DNA of 36,651 nt, taken from a virus. Shown here in pieces: positions 7,789-15,864 of this stretch. The stretch is from IMG/VR virus record IMGVR_UViG_3300048672_000214, positions 1 through 36,651 of that record; one strand, 5' to 3'. Positions within the stretch are counted from its first letter, which is position 1, and the number at the start of each line of letters is the position of its first letter. Below the pieces are notes generated by a model that did not search any database, was not told the DNA's origin, and worked only from the letters and a program-made list of their open reading frames with translations. The position numbers were made by a program, and so were the translations under genes.

Positions 7789-8309
7789 TTGGCAAAAACT
7801 CAGTAATAAGCAACAAGGTATCAATGTATGGTGATATTGAGGTTGGCGACAATGTACGCATTGATGACTTCTGTATTCTATCCGGCACCATCAAAATTGG
7901 CAACAACGTACACATAGCGGCAGGAGTTTACTTGTATGGTGGTGGCGGCATTGAAATAAAAGACTTCGCACAGATTGGCGCAAAATCTACACTTCATTCA
8001 GCCAGTGATGATTTTTCAGGTGAGTATCTAGTTGGGCCAACAAACCAAAACACAAACGTAAAAAGTGCGCCTATCGTATTGGAAGAATATGCGGTACTGG
8101 GTGCGAATTGTGTTGTGCTGCCAGGTGTTACGATCGGAAAGAATACCGCAGTAGGGGCGATGAGTTTGGTAAATAAAAGTTTGCCAGAAAACTCAATCTA
8201 TGGTGGCAGTCCAGCAAGATTTTTAAAAGATCGTAAGCAATTAGTCGAACATTTACCTCACTCAGAATTTGAAAACCAAATAGAATGGCACAAGGAGTCC
8301 ACAAAATAA
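7770..8309 (+). CDS. Hexapeptide-repeat (left-handed beta helix) acyltransferase
   Basis: A 179-residue protein built of imperfect [LIV]-G-x4 hexapeptides: STLIGKNSVISNKVSMYGDIEVGDNVRIDDFCIL (4-37), GTIKIGNNVHIAAGVYLYGGGGIEI (39-63) and the C-terminal YAVLGANCVVLPGVTIGKNTAVGAMSLV (about 107-134), then the loop SIYGGSPARFLK that closes most O/N-acetyltransferases of this type. It would transfer an acetyl or other acyl group to a sugar, plausibly to the amine made by the adjacent aminotransferase. It overlaps the methyltransferase gene upstream and the aminotransferase gene downstream. Confidence 0.85.
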   Translation: MVRSTLIGKNSVISNKVSMYGDIEVGDNVRIDDFCILSGTIKIGNNVHIAAGVYLYGGGGIEIKDFAQIGAKSTLHSASDDFSGEYLVGPTNQNTNVKSAPIVLEEYAVLGANCVVLPGVTIGKNTAVGAMSLVNKSLPENSIYGGSPARFLKDRKQLVEHLPHSEFENQIEWHKESTK

Positions 8310-8917
8310 CCGAACAATTCGAGGCTAAACTTTGTGACTACACTGGCGCGCCTTATGCAGTGGCGGTTGACAATTGCAGTAATGCGCTGTTTTTGGCTTT
8401 GAAATGGTTGGGATTATCAGGGATTGAAATATCAGTTCCAAAACATACTTACCCAGCTGTTCCGTGCGAAGTTATACACACAGGCAACAAAGTAAAGTTT
8501 TATGATTCACCCGAACGGCTAACTGGTTTTTATACACTTGATGGGACTAACGTAATTGATTCAGCATTACACTTTACTGCGGATATGTATATTCCAGGAT
8601 TTAGTATGTGCCTATCATTTACAGGTCCTTACAAACATCTTAAACTAGGTAAGGGAGGCGCAATACTAACAGATAATAAAGCCGCTTACGAATGGTTTAA
8701 ACGTGCTAGATTTTCAGGAAGGCGGGAATGTTCTTATCTTGAGGATGATTTCGATACTTTAGGATGGAATTTTTATATGATGCCTGAAATAGCTGCGCGC
8801 GGTTTACTTCTTATGGATCAATTCTACACTGAGAACGGAAAGAAACATAATGAACCTATTACGCATCGTTACCCGGATTTGAGTAAATTTAAAGTTTATC
8901 AAAATGTCAATTTATAG
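8285..8917 (+). CDS. Short DegT/DnrJ/EryC1-type PLP aminotransferase
   Basis: It resembles sugar aminotransferases, which convert keto sugars to amino sugars with PLP. Signs are YTGAPYAVAVDNCSNALFLAL (about 19-39), VPKHTYPAVPCEV (51-63), the Asp that holds the PLP ring nitrogen (NVIDSALHF, D92), the lysine region SFTGPYKHLKLGKGG (K117 is the likely Schiff-base lysine), and GWNFYMMPEIAARGL (160-174), equivalent to 'GyNxRmselqAA'. At 210 residues it is little more than half the usual 370-400; the spacing in the middle and the small C-terminal domain are cut down. It could be a minimal active form or a remnant with altered activity. Confidence 0.72.
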   Translation: MAQGVHKITEQFEAKLCDYTGAPYAVAVDNCSNALFLALKWLGLSGIEISVPKHTYPAVPCEVIHTGNKVKFYDSPERLTGFYTLDGTNVIDSALHFTADMYIPGFSMCLSFTGPYKHLKLGKGGAILTDNKAAYEWFKRARFSGRRECSYLEDDFDTLGWNFYMMPEIAARGLLLMDQFYTENGKKHNEPITHRYPDLSKFKVYQNVNL

Positions 8918-9122
8918 AAATCAGGCCAAAAGAGCTTACGATTATATCGTTTCAAATGGTGGTGAAAAATTCATTTTAAACGGATTCAATATTTCAGTCG
9001 ATAGACTGGAGGAAGTGATCGAAAAGTCAGTTAAAAAATCAGGTAAGAACGGGTACAAGTGCGCTGATATTATTATCAAAATGTGGGATGAACAAAAAAA
9101 GACAATAGATGCAGCCACATAG
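8904..9122 (+). CDS. Hypothetical protein, last part of the sugar block
   Basis: A 72-residue, Lys-rich, mostly helical protein (DRLEEVIEKSVKKSGKNGYKCADIIIKMWDEQKK). It starts 14 nt before the end of the aminotransferase gene and overlaps the next ORF by 14 nt. No domain is recognised. It may be a small structural or regulatory phage protein rather than part of the sugar pathway. Confidence 0.55.
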   Translation: MSIYRNQAKRAYDYIVSNGGEKFILNGFNISVDRLEEVIEKSVKKSGKNGYKCADIIIKMWDEQKKTIDAAT

Positions 9123-9315
9123 TGAACCGGAATCACAGTGGACGAATAAAGGTTTTAATCAGAGGTTTGAGGAACTGATAAAGTTAGATATTACCTATGT
9201 TGAGGCTTACATCTTAGCAGAGGAGGAGCACGTTAAATTATTCGGCCGAATCAGATACAAGTCTTACGACTCATTCAGGGATTGCAGAAGGAAATTATTA
9301 TTCCCTAACTCATAA
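9109..9315 (+). CDS. Hypothetical protein with YxSYDSFR C-terminal motif
   Basis: A 68-residue protein. The second half, ITYVEAYILAEEEHVKLFGRIRYKSYDSFRDCRRK, is an acidic helix followed by 'LFGRxRYKSYDSFR', a phrase I associate with small proteins found just before the portal gene in phages of Bacteroidota (from memory, unverified). It is the last gene before a hairpin and a 171-nt gap, so it probably ends the first late operon. Confidence 0.6.
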   Translation: MQPHSEPESQWTNKGFNQRFEELIKLDITYVEAYILAEEEHVKLFGRIRYKSYDSFRDCRRKLLFPNS

Positions 9316-9321
9316 ATCAAA

Positions 9322-9354
9322 GCGGCAGGTCAGTATCTTACCCCTGCCTGCCGC
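9322..9354 (+). terminator. Hairpin after the sugar block
   Basis: A perfect 8-bp GC-rich stem, GCGGCAGG (9322-9329) with CCTGCCGC (9347-9354). It can be extended to 11 bp (CAG/CTG) with one bulged base, and is followed by a short CTTCT run. It lies directly behind the last ORF of the terminase and sugar block. The stem is strong but the T-tail is poor, so termination may be partial. Confidence 0.5.
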
Positions 9355-9486
9355 CTTCTAAGCCTTAGATCATCACAACGGATGCGCACACAAATTTAAT
9401 AACTAAATTATTAGTTGTATAACTAAGTTTACAGAATTGCAGATTTTCTACATTCGCCTAGTCGATTATACGGTTTACTTTGTAGC
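9355..9486 (+). promoter_or_regulatory. Leader region of the head operon
   Basis: This gap holds no credible ORF. It contains a 16-bp palindrome with 6-bp arms, AACTAAATTATTAGTT (9401-9416), and a further ATAACTAAG copy at 9419-9426, which could be an operator. TTTACTTTG at 9474-9482, ending four bases before the portal ATG, resembles the Bacteroidota -7 box TAnnTTTG but is one base short and has no TTG at the right distance. A promoter here is therefore likely from position but not proven by motif. Confidence 0.35.
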
Positions 9487-10863
9487 ATGCAAGGACAAAA
9501 ACCGTCTAAGGGTATCATTACACGTATTGCAGAGCGTTTTGGCTATTCCAAAATTGAAAAGCGTACGGGTGGTGTTGGCCTAACTCAAACGGAAGCCTGG
9601 CAGAATATTTTCCCGGGAATGTTTGATAATGTTGGCACATCAAGCACACTACCGTCTATTTCAGTACAATCAGCACAAAGAATTGCAACGGTATTTACCT
9701 GTTTAAACGTTCGCGGTGAAACGGTAGGATCGCTTCCATTCTCTTCCAAGTTAAACACCGATACAGGCGCAGTTACAGACTATAAATCCAAAGTTCATAG
9801 ACTTTTACACGATCGCCCAAATCCAAATATCACGGCCTTTGATTTCTGGTCAACTATTGAGAAATGGAAACTAGCATGGGGTAACGCTTACGCTCGGATT
9901 GTGAGAGATTTCAATTACGAACCTATCATGCTGGAATTATGCGAGCCGTGGGAGGTGAAGATGAAGGAGGTAGAGGAAACGGACGAAATCTATTACGTCT
10001 ATGATGACGAGATTATCAGGAGTACTGACATGCTCCATTTTAAGAACTATTCTTTGGATGGGGAGTGTGGTATTTCCTCTATCAAACAAAACGCCCTAAC
10101 AATGGGCATGAGTTTGAAGTTAAGCCAGTACAATAGCTCGTTAATTGGCGAGCGCCCTTACGGATATTTGACAAGCGAAAAGAAGCCAAAAGACCTTCAA
10201 CAGAAGGGAGAAATGAGGGCTTCATGGGATAAACGCGGATCATTTGACGATGAAAAAGACTTCTCAAACAAATCTGGAGGGCTAGAATTCAAATCTTTCA
10301 CCCTGCCGGCCGATGATGTGGCTTATATCGAAGCCTCTAAAATGACCGATCAAGACATTTACGCCATTTTCCGTATCCCCCCAATTTTTGCACAGAATTA
10401 CGAGCGCGCGCCTTACAATTCAAGCGAGCAACAAGATATAGTTTTTGCTAAATATACTTTGGCAAGCATCCGGGCAATAGAGCAGGAGTGTACCGAAAAA
10501 CTTTACCATGAATCAAACAAGATCACAAACAAACAGTTTGCAAAATTCAGCATGCAGGGACTTTTGAGAGGTGATACAAACACCCGGAAAGAATTCTATA
10601 CAGGACTTTTCAACATTGCGGCAATCACAGCTAACCAGATTTGTGAGTTTGAGGACCTGCCTACTTACGGACCTGATGGCGATAAACATTACGTGCAAGG
10701 TGCTTTGGTTCCGGTAGATATGTTGGCCGATGTGTTGAAAGGTAAGAACGTCCAGCCTCAACAGAAAAGAGAGATCGAGGACGAGTTTAAGAAAGAGTTA
10801 CGTGAGAAAATGAAAACAAAACTAAACGGGCATTACGCTGATATAGCGGAGTTCCTTAACTGA
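9487..10863 (+). CDS. Portal protein (HK97 family)
   Basis: A 458-residue portal, the dodecameric ring at the capsid vertex through which DNA passes. Family features are: the early SVQSAQRIATVFTCLNVRGETVGSLPF (about 57-83), DRPNPNITAFDFWSTIEKWKLAWGNAYARI (about 110-139), the strand ELCEPWEVKM and IIRSTDMLHFKNYSLDGECGISSIKQ (about 178-203), and the late AKMTDQDIYAIFRIPPIFAQNYERAPYNSSEQQDIVFAKYTL block typical of Phage_portal. The length is normal for the family. It is the first gene of the head operon. Confidence 0.93.
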   Translation: MQGQKPSKGIITRIAERFGYSKIEKRTGGVGLTQTEAWQNIFPGMFDNVGTSSTLPSISVQSAQRIATVFTCLNVRGETVGSLPFSSKLNTDTGAVTDYKSKVHRLLHDRPNPNITAFDFWSTIEKWKLAWGNAYARIVRDFNYEPIMLELCEPWEVKMKEVEETDEIYYVYDDEIIRSTDMLHFKNYSLDGECGISSIKQNALTMGMSLKLSQYNSSLIGERPYGYLTSEKKPKDLQQKGEMRASWDKRGSFDDEKDFSNKSGGLEFKSFTLPADDVAYIEASKMTDQDIYAIFRIPPIFAQNYERAPYNSSEQQDIVFAKYTLASIRAIEQECTEKLYHESNKITNKQFAKFSMQGLLRGDTNTRKEFYTGLFNIAAITANQICEFEDLPTYGPDGDKHYVQGALVPVDMLADVLKGKNVQPQQKREIEDEFKKELREKMKTKLNGHYADIAEFLN

Positions 10864-10864
10864 T

Positions 10865-11173
10865 ATGGCAGCAAACGTAATAATGACGCAAAACCCACAG
10901 AGGGTATACATAACGGCAACAAATACCGATCAGACGCTGGACTATTCAAATATTCTAGGATCGGATGATTTCATGGGTACGATACTGATTGATAATATTT
11001 CAGCATCGGTCAGATTCAATACAGCGGGAGCGGTAGACCCTAACTATTCAGGAGTTTACACAACCACAGATAAATGCCTGTTTGATGCAAGACGGAGCGG
11101 ATCAGATTCCAATCTATTGCATTACTATGGCGCTAGCGGTACTAGTTTTCAAGTTTACATATCAACACAATGA
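10865..11173 (+). CDS. Hypothetical virion-region protein between portal and protease
   Basis: A 102-residue protein rich in Asn, Ser, Thr and short beta-strand-like stretches (RVYITATNTDQTLDYSNIL, GTILIDNISASVRFNTAG), with no charged helices. This composition fits an all-beta capsid-surface or head-fibre protein. The position between portal and prohead protease suggests a structural role such as capsid decoration. No family is recognised. It overlaps the protease gene by ATGA. Confidence 0.55.
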   Translation: MAANVIMTQNPQRVYITATNTDQTLDYSNILGSDDFMGTILIDNISASVRFNTAGAVDPNYSGVYTTTDKCLFDARRSGSDSNLLHYYGASGTSFQVYISTQ

Positions 11174-11781
11174 AAGACTACATACAAAGTTTCGATAAAG
11201 CTGAGCGCAGATTTCTATCTGTGGAACTCAGATCAAAAGAGGGAAGGACCGTGGAAGGTTACGCGGCAAAGTTTAACAGCGACAGCGAAGTATTCTATAA
11301 TTCATGGCTTGAAAGAATTGCGCCAGGTGCTTTTGATAACGTCATGGCAGATGATGCCGTGGCTCTTTTCAATCACGATCCAAATTTCATCTTAGCGCGC
11401 AACAAAGTAAACATGACTTTGACGCAAGATGAGACAGGTCTAAAATATTCTTTCGAGGCGCCTAATACCACAGCCGGTAACGATCTTTTAGAGAACCTTA
11501 AAAACGGCAATATCCGTCAAAGTTCTTTTGCTTTCACAGTGGCAGAGGAAAAGTGGAAACACGCTGAAAAGAAAGGCGATCTAAGTGTGAGGACCATAAC
11601 AAAAGTCGAAAGGCTTTACGATGTTTCCCCGGTGACTTATCCGGCATATCCAGACACCACAGTTGGCAAACGTTCTTTTGATGCGATGAATCAACAAGAA
11701 CTTGAAAAAGAAAATCAGGCGAAAGCCTATTTAATAGAAGTAGAACAAAAAAAACACGAATTATTTAAACTAAAAAAGTAA
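11170..11781 (+). CDS. Prohead protease (HK97 family, peptidase S78)
   Basis: A 203-residue serine protease that cleaves the scaffold domain from the major capsid protein. The core has EGRTVEGYAAKFNSDSEVF (about 24-42), ERIAPGAFDNVM (about 49-60), the catalytic His in VALFNHDPNFILAR (about 66-79), the catalytic Ser in GNIRQSSFAFTV (about 115-126), and LYDVSPVTYPAYPDTTV (about 155-171), the usual last strand. It lies between portal and major capsid protein as expected. The C-terminal 20 residues are Lys/Glu-rich. Confidence 0.93.
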   Translation: MKDYIQSFDKAERRFLSVELRSKEGRTVEGYAAKFNSDSEVFYNSWLERIAPGAFDNVMADDAVALFNHDPNFILARNKVNMTLTQDETGLKYSFEAPNTTAGNDLLENLKNGNIRQSSFAFTVAEEKWKHAEKKGDLSVRTITKVERLYDVSPVTYPAYPDTTVGKRSFDAMNQQELEKENQAKAYLIEVEQKKHELFKLKK

Positions 11782-11782
11782 A

Positions 11783-13186
11783 ATGGAAAACATTGCGACC
11801 CAAATTAAAGGCCTGAAAGAAGAGAGGGCCGGCAAGATCACCGGAATGGATGGCCTTGTCAACAAAATGATCGGAGAAAAACGGTCATTGACTTCTGATG
11901 AACAAACTCAATACGATGCTATGAAGGCAGAAGTAGAGAGCATTGATAAACGCATGGCTATCCTGGAAGAAACAGAGAAACGCCAATTAGCAACCGCTAA
12001 ACCTGCAGGATATTCAGGTGCCGGTTCCGAAGGTGGAGACACTGGAGAAACTGAAAGACGCGAAAAACAAAAAATGTATGATAAGTGGACTTGGAAAAGA
12101 GCACTTACAATCGGAACTGTTCGCGGTGCAAGACGTGACGGAGTTGAGGACGAACTTGACAAAGAAGAGCGTAAAACAATGCTTGAATCAGGCGTGAGTG
12201 AACTTTCTAACGAAAGTATCTTAGCTCCAGCGCAAGTATTCCAACGCGCACGTAATATCCAAAGACGTGATATGGACGCCACCACAGCCACAGCAGCTCC
12301 AAGCAACGAAGGATCATTCACGATTCAAACAAACGTTGAGGGTATCGTTGATGTGTTCTTGCCAGAGATGGTGGTCGGAAAACTGCCCATCATGAGAATG
12401 AATAACCTTCGCGGAAACGTTCAATTCCCTCAGTCTCAAACTTTGCCAGCTGCAGGCTGGAACACTGAGAACGGAACAGCCACAGAGAAAACTCCAAGAT
12501 TTGCAAAGTTGAATCTTAGCCCTAAGAGATTGGCGGCTTATATTCAACTTTCAAATCAGTTGTTAACTCAATCAGAGGCTAACATCTCCCGTTTCGCAAA
12601 TCGTTTCCTTGTTCAAGCTTCGGCTATTGAATTGGAGAAAGTGTTTTTGAAAGGTGGTGGTTCAAACGAGCCTTCCGGTATCCTTGCAAGCACTTCAAAC
12701 TATACTTTGCTTTACGCTGGTGATGCCGCTAACAACGCGGTAAATGCTAACGGTTCACGTCTGGTTTGGGCTGACTGGGTTAAACTTGTTTCAACCCCTA
12801 AGACCTCCAACTCTCCAGATGGTCAGGCTTACGTGACTTCGCCATCCATCAAAGGACGCGCGCAGATCACCCCAAGACAATCTTCAGGCGTTGAGGGCAA
12901 CTTCATCCTGCAAAATTGGAACAGCGGTGTAAACGGATACCAGGTACTTGGAACAACCAACATGCCTGACACTTATTCTAAAGGTGGTTCAACTATATTG
13001 TCTGCCATCATCTTCGGTGACTGGTCACAATCGGTTATCGCTTCATGGGGTGGAATGGAAATCGGTGTAGATCCTTATGTAAACATGAAAGAAGGTTTGA
13101 CCAACGTTGTGTTAAACTCTTACATGGATTGCGGAGTTTTGAATCCTGCGGCTTTTGCGGCAATTAAAGACGCTCAGTCATACTAA
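11783..13186 (+). CDS. Major capsid protein (HK97 fold) with N-terminal scaffold domain
   Basis: A 467-residue HK97-type capsid protein. Residues 1-75 form a charged coiled coil (IKGLKEERAGKITGMDGLVNK ... AEVESIDKRMAILEETEKR), the delta or scaffold domain that the protease removes. A Gly/Ser-rich linker (SGAGSEGGDTGE) follows, then an RRD-rich region. The mature shell domain starts near TIQTNVEGIVDVFLPEMVVGKLPIMRMNNLRGNVQFPQ and runs through VFLKGGGSNEPSGIL and the late GDWSQSVIASWGGMEIGVDPY. Crosslinking by Lys and Asn as in HK97 cannot be decided from this sequence. Confidence 0.93.
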   Translation: MENIATQIKGLKEERAGKITGMDGLVNKMIGEKRSLTSDEQTQYDAMKAEVESIDKRMAILEETEKRQLATAKPAGYSGAGSEGGDTGETERREKQKMYDKWTWKRALTIGTVRGARRDGVEDELDKEERKTMLESGVSELSNESILAPAQVFQRARNIQRRDMDATTATAAPSNEGSFTIQTNVEGIVDVFLPEMVVGKLPIMRMNNLRGNVQFPQSQTLPAAGWNTENGTATEKTPRFAKLNLSPKRLAAYIQLSNQLLTQSEANISRFANRFLVQASAIELEKVFLKGGGSNEPSGILASTSNYTLLYAGDAANNAVNANGSRLVWADWVKLVSTPKTSNSPDGQAYVTSPSIKGRAQITPRQSSGVEGNFILQNWNSGVNGYQVLGTTNMPDTYSKGGSTILSAIIFGDWSQSVIASWGGMEIGVDPYVNMKEGLTNVVLNSYMDCGVLNPAAFAAIKDAQSY

Positions 13187-13365
13187 TGACAATTAGATTC
13201 ATCAAGGACCCGACAGGGAAATATAGTCTGTGTTATAACATCGGGGAGGAAATAGACCTCCCCGATTTACAGGCTAGGGAACTGATTGAAGACGGTTACG
13301 CTATTCCTTTGGAGTTGCCAAAACCTGACAACGCAATGAGTAAAAAGAAGACTGAAAAACGTTGA
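13186..13365 (+). CDS. Small head protein after the major capsid protein
   Basis: A 59-residue ORF whose ATG shares a base with the stop of the capsid gene. The sequence IRFIKDPTGKYSLCYNIGEEIDLPDLQARELIEDGYA follows a short pattern ('F.kdptGkf.l.y..Ge...l....A.eLie.GyA') typical of small proteins between major capsid protein and head-tail connector in siphophages; they may be head-completion or decoration factors. It overlaps the next gene, which begins with TTG at 13362. Confidence 0.7.
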   Translation: MTIRFIKDPTGKYSLCYNIGEEIDLPDLQARELIEDGYAIPLELPKPDNAMSKKKTEKR

Positions 13366-13946
13366 ACCCAGTAAAACAAATAACGCCAAGTACTTTAGAA
13401 ATCGTTACGTTAACGGAGGCTAAAGCACATTTGAAGGTGACTTCAACGGATGAAGATACGCTTATTCAAAGCTATCTGAATGCGGCTGTTAGGCGTTGTG
13501 AGAATTACCGGCAATCGGTTATTATGTCTTCTGAGTGGGAAGTTTATTTGCGTCAATGGTCTGCAAACGTTAACCTTCAAAAGTACCCGGTAACAGCGAT
13601 AAACAGCGTCAAGTATTACGACACAAACAACAATCAGCAAACAGTAACACCAAGCGCAACAACTTACAGGCTTTTAGATTTTAAGGTTCCGGCCCGTTTA
13701 GAGTTTGATAACACTTACTCTTTTCCAAGTCTTTACAATCGTGAATATCCGATCGTGATTAACTATCAGGCTGGCTACACTTACAGCGCATCGGCTAACT
13801 ATGCGTTAATAAAAGAGGCTGTTTTCATGGAGCTAGGAACTTATAATGAGATCCGGCAGAATGAAATTTTAGGAGTTGGTTTGGCTGGCGTTCAGATTAA
13901 AAATAGTTCAATGGAATTGTTAGACGCTGAATGTTTGTGGTTATGA
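13362..13946 (+). CDS. Head-tail connector (phiE125 gp8 / HK97 gp6-like)
   Basis: A 194-residue protein that would form the ring below the portal. The N-terminal helical pair VTLTEAKAHLKVTSTDEDTLIQSYLNAAVRRCENY (about 16-50) is the mark of this family. It is followed by strands (WEVYLRQW, YPVTAINSVKYYD) and a helix (ALIKEAVFMELGTYNEIRQNE). The start is TTG, overlapping the stop of the previous ORF (TTGA); the next ATG lies well inside the conserved part, so TTG is preferred. Confidence 0.85.
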   Translation: MNPVKQITPSTLEIVTLTEAKAHLKVTSTDEDTLIQSYLNAAVRRCENYRQSVIMSSEWEVYLRQWSANVNLQKYPVTAINSVKYYDTNNNQQTVTPSATTYRLLDFKVPARLEFDNTYSFPSLYNREYPIVINYQAGYTYSASANYALIKEAVFMELGTYNEIRQNEILGVGLAGVQIKNSSMELLDAECLWL

Positions 13947-14281
13947 GACTAAAAGGAATCGACATAGCGGAACTAGATAAGAAGGTGATTATTGAACAGC
14001 CTACTTATACCCGTGATTCTTTAACTGGTGAACAACTAAAAGCTACATGGACAACTTTTGCAACTGTTTGGTCAAAGTGTGATGATGTTACACTTGAGAA
14101 GTCAGAAGCAGATCAAAACGTTGCTTTAGGTGACTCGATGTGGATGATAAGATGGGTTTCAGGATTTAATGAGACCATGAGAATAAATGACGGTGGGATT
14201 TATCATTACGTGAAGGGAATCAAGACTACTGACAGGAACGTAACAATCACTTTCAGAACAGAGAAACGGAATAACGTATAA
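13943..14281 (+). CDS. Head closure / head-tail joining protein
   Basis: A 112-residue protein. LDKKVIIEQPTYTRDSLTGEQLKATWTTFATVWSKCDDV fits the head-tail joining family (SPP1 gp16-like): strand, 'D...G......W....tvWA.v', then GDSMWMIRWVSGFNETMRINDGGIYHYVKGIK. ATG 13943 is chosen because it overlaps the previous stop as ATGA; an ATG at 13931 in the same frame would add four residues. It would plug the connector after packaging. Confidence 0.82.
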   Translation: MRLKGIDIAELDKKVIIEQPTYTRDSLTGEQLKATWTTFATVWSKCDDVTLEKSEADQNVALGDSMWMIRWVSGFNETMRINDGGIYHYVKGIKTTDRNVTITFRTEKRNNV

Positions 14282-14703
14282 TGGCAAAGGTTGAAATAGT
14301 TGGGCTGAATGAACTTAAATACGCACTTGCAAAAGGATTGCCGTCAGACATGACGCCTTATGTATTGCGGGAGATTTCAAGAAAGCCGGCACAATCAGCG
14401 TCAAAAGTTGCCCGTGATCTTATGCCTATAGGAGAAACAGGGGCCACAGGAAGAACGATAGGAGTAAGGAAAGTAAACAACCAAAAGCAAACATTTGTTG
14501 AGGTTGGTTTTCGTGGTAGGTCGTTAGGTCACATTTATATCAGTGCCGACACGATAAGCAGAAGAGGACGCGGAACGGTAAAGGGTTTTCCGTGGCTTTT
14601 CAGAAGAACAGGCGAGGCGGTAAAAGTGAGCGGCAAAACAGAGTTGAGAAAAGATATAGGTGTATTGATTGCAAGGAGTCTTAAAAAACGCGGTTACGGA
14701 TGA
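14281..14703 (+). CDS. Neck / tail completion protein (HK97 gp10-like)
   Basis: A 140-residue basic protein. The pattern VEIVGLNELKYALAKGLPSDMTPYVLREISRKPAQSASKVARDLMPIGETGATGRTIGVRKV matches HK97 gp10-type proteins ('G...l...L......v.....a..a....a..iP..tG.l..si'). The C-terminal part (GFPWLFRRTGEAVKVSGKTELRKDIGVLIARSLKKRG) is very basic. It shares one base with the previous stop and overlaps the next start by ATGA. Confidence 0.78.
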   Translation: MAKVEIVGLNELKYALAKGLPSDMTPYVLREISRKPAQSASKVARDLMPIGETGATGRTIGVRKVNNQKQTFVEVGFRGRSLGHIYISADTISRRGRGTVKGFPWLFRRTGEAVKVSGKTELRKDIGVLIARSLKKRGYG

Positions 14704-15110
14704 ACGGGTATTTGGCTGTCATAGCAAAGCTGAGGGACGGCACAGCCGGGAACCTGATAGGCGGGAGCGGTGTGAATACTGCGCGCGTCTTCCCAGGTGA
14801 CCCCCAGGAAAAACAGGTTTATCCGTGTATCGGTGTTGAGACTTATGACAGTGAGGCTTTTGATACGAGCACAGGAGCAGCTACTACCGATCATGATCTG
14901 GTAAAGGTGATGGTGTACGCTGACACTGACAGAGAGGCGCGGGATATTGCAGCAGCTTGCCGGACTGACTTAGATGAAGTTAGCGGAAACTTAAACGGGT
15001 TCACAGTTGAAAATATCAGGTACCTAAGATTTGATTCTTATGATTTCCATTTGACAAATCGCAGGGCAAGAGTTCACGAACAAGATTACGAAGTAAGGAT
15101 AAGAGTTTAA
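14700..15110 (+). CDS. Tail terminator (DUF3168-like)
   Basis: A 136-residue protein. It has an N-terminal helix and 'L.gg.....rVFPGDPQEKQVYPCIGVETYDSEAFDTSTGA' followed by TDHDLVKVMVYADTDREARDIAAACRTDLDEVSG and a final strand pair (RYLRFDSYDFHL, VHEQDYEVRIRV), which is the layout of DUF3168-type tail completion proteins. It would cap the tail tube and join it to the head. The usual position before the tail tube gene supports this. Confidence 0.8.
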   Translation: MNGYLAVIAKLRDGTAGNLIGGSGVNTARVFPGDPQEKQVYPCIGVETYDSEAFDTSTGAATTDHDLVKVMVYADTDREARDIAAACRTDLDEVSGNLNGFTVENIRYLRFDSYDFHLTNRRARVHEQDYEVRIRV

Positions 15111-15121
15111 ACAAAAAAACA

Positions 15122-15535
15122 ATGGCAACAAAAACAACGATATACGGGCGCACCTTTAACCTAAAGATTGGTTCGGTGACTATTGAAAACGGACGGGCTA
15201 AGGGGTTCACCCAGGCAAGAGATACCCGTGAGACTACCACTGCTGATAGTTCAGACAACGAGGAATCAGTAGCTACCATCATGCGCAGGAATATAACCTT
15301 CGGAGGTTTAGCGTCTGAGGGCACAACTGCAAACGCTGGGTTTATAGCTTTGCAGGGTTATTATGAATCTGGTGATCCACAGGCATGGGAACTTTCAAGA
15401 ACAACAGGCGGAACGCGTAAATGGAGCGGATCGGCCACTGTTACAAAACTTGATTTTGATATGCCTTATGATGGTAGTGTGGAATTCTCACTTGAATTGA
15501 AAGTAACTGGAGTTGTAACCTTTGGCGTTTCCTAA
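15122..15535 (+). CDS. Major tail (tube) protein
   Basis: A 137-residue protein of mainly beta structure: NLKIGSVTIENGRAKGFTQARDTRETTTADSSDNEESVATIMRRNITFGGLA, then WELSRTTGGTRKWSGSATVTKLDFDMPYDGSVEFSLELKVTGVVTFG. The 'W.G.a.it.ld...p.dG.v.fs.sl.g.G.vt' ending is typical of TP901-1-type tube proteins. It precedes the chaperone pair and tape measure, as expected. It uses an A-rich leader and no Shine-Dalgarno. Confidence 0.88.
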   Translation: MATKTTIYGRTFNLKIGSVTIENGRAKGFTQARDTRETTTADSSDNEESVATIMRRNITFGGLASEGTTANAGFIALQGYYESGDPQAWELSRTTGGTRKWSGSATVTKLDFDMPYDGSVEFSLELKVTGVVTFGVS

Positions 15536-15864
15536 TGAAAGAAATTAAGATAGGAGGAGTAAGCAGACCTGTTAAGTACAACATAAACGCCTTGATTGAA
15601 TTCGAGGAACTTACAGGTGTGGAATTAATCGGAGGTATTGATCCAAAGGCACTCACACGGCTAAAGAATATGAGGGCGCTAGCCTTCGTAGGATTAAAAC
15701 ATGGGTTCATGGAAACTTCGAAAGAGGCTTTACCTTTTACTATTGAAGACGTTGGAAAGTGGATAGGATTCGGTGATGGTTCGATGGATGATTTTTTCAC
15801 AGCTTTCAATAATGATAGTTCCACGGATAAAACGGAAGAAGTTTCTGAAGACGCAAAAAAGTAA
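15535..15864 (+). CDS. Tail assembly chaperone gpG-like
   Basis: A 109-residue protein that would bind the tape measure while the tail tube is built. IKIGGVSRPVKYNINALIEFEELTGVELIGG ... ALTRLKNMRALAFVGLKHGF ... LPFTIEDVGKWIG is the usual 'G....l.fg..al.efee..G..l......' chaperone pattern. The acidic C terminus (TDKTEEVSEDAKK) ends on a slippery A-AAA-AAG just before TAA, from which the gpGT product is made. Its start shares a base with the tube protein stop. Confidence 0.85.
   Translation: MKEIKIGGVSRPVKYNINALIEFEELTGVELIGGIDPKALTRLKNMRALAFVGLKHGFMETSKEALPFTIEDVGKWIGFGDGSMDDFFTAFNNDSSTDKTEEVSEDAKK

Noticed and set aside
11908-12321. 137-codon minus-strand ORF opposite the major capsid gene
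   Set aside because: Its Ser/Leu/Arg-rich composition and position opposite the capsid scaffold region indicate a shadow of that gene's codon use.
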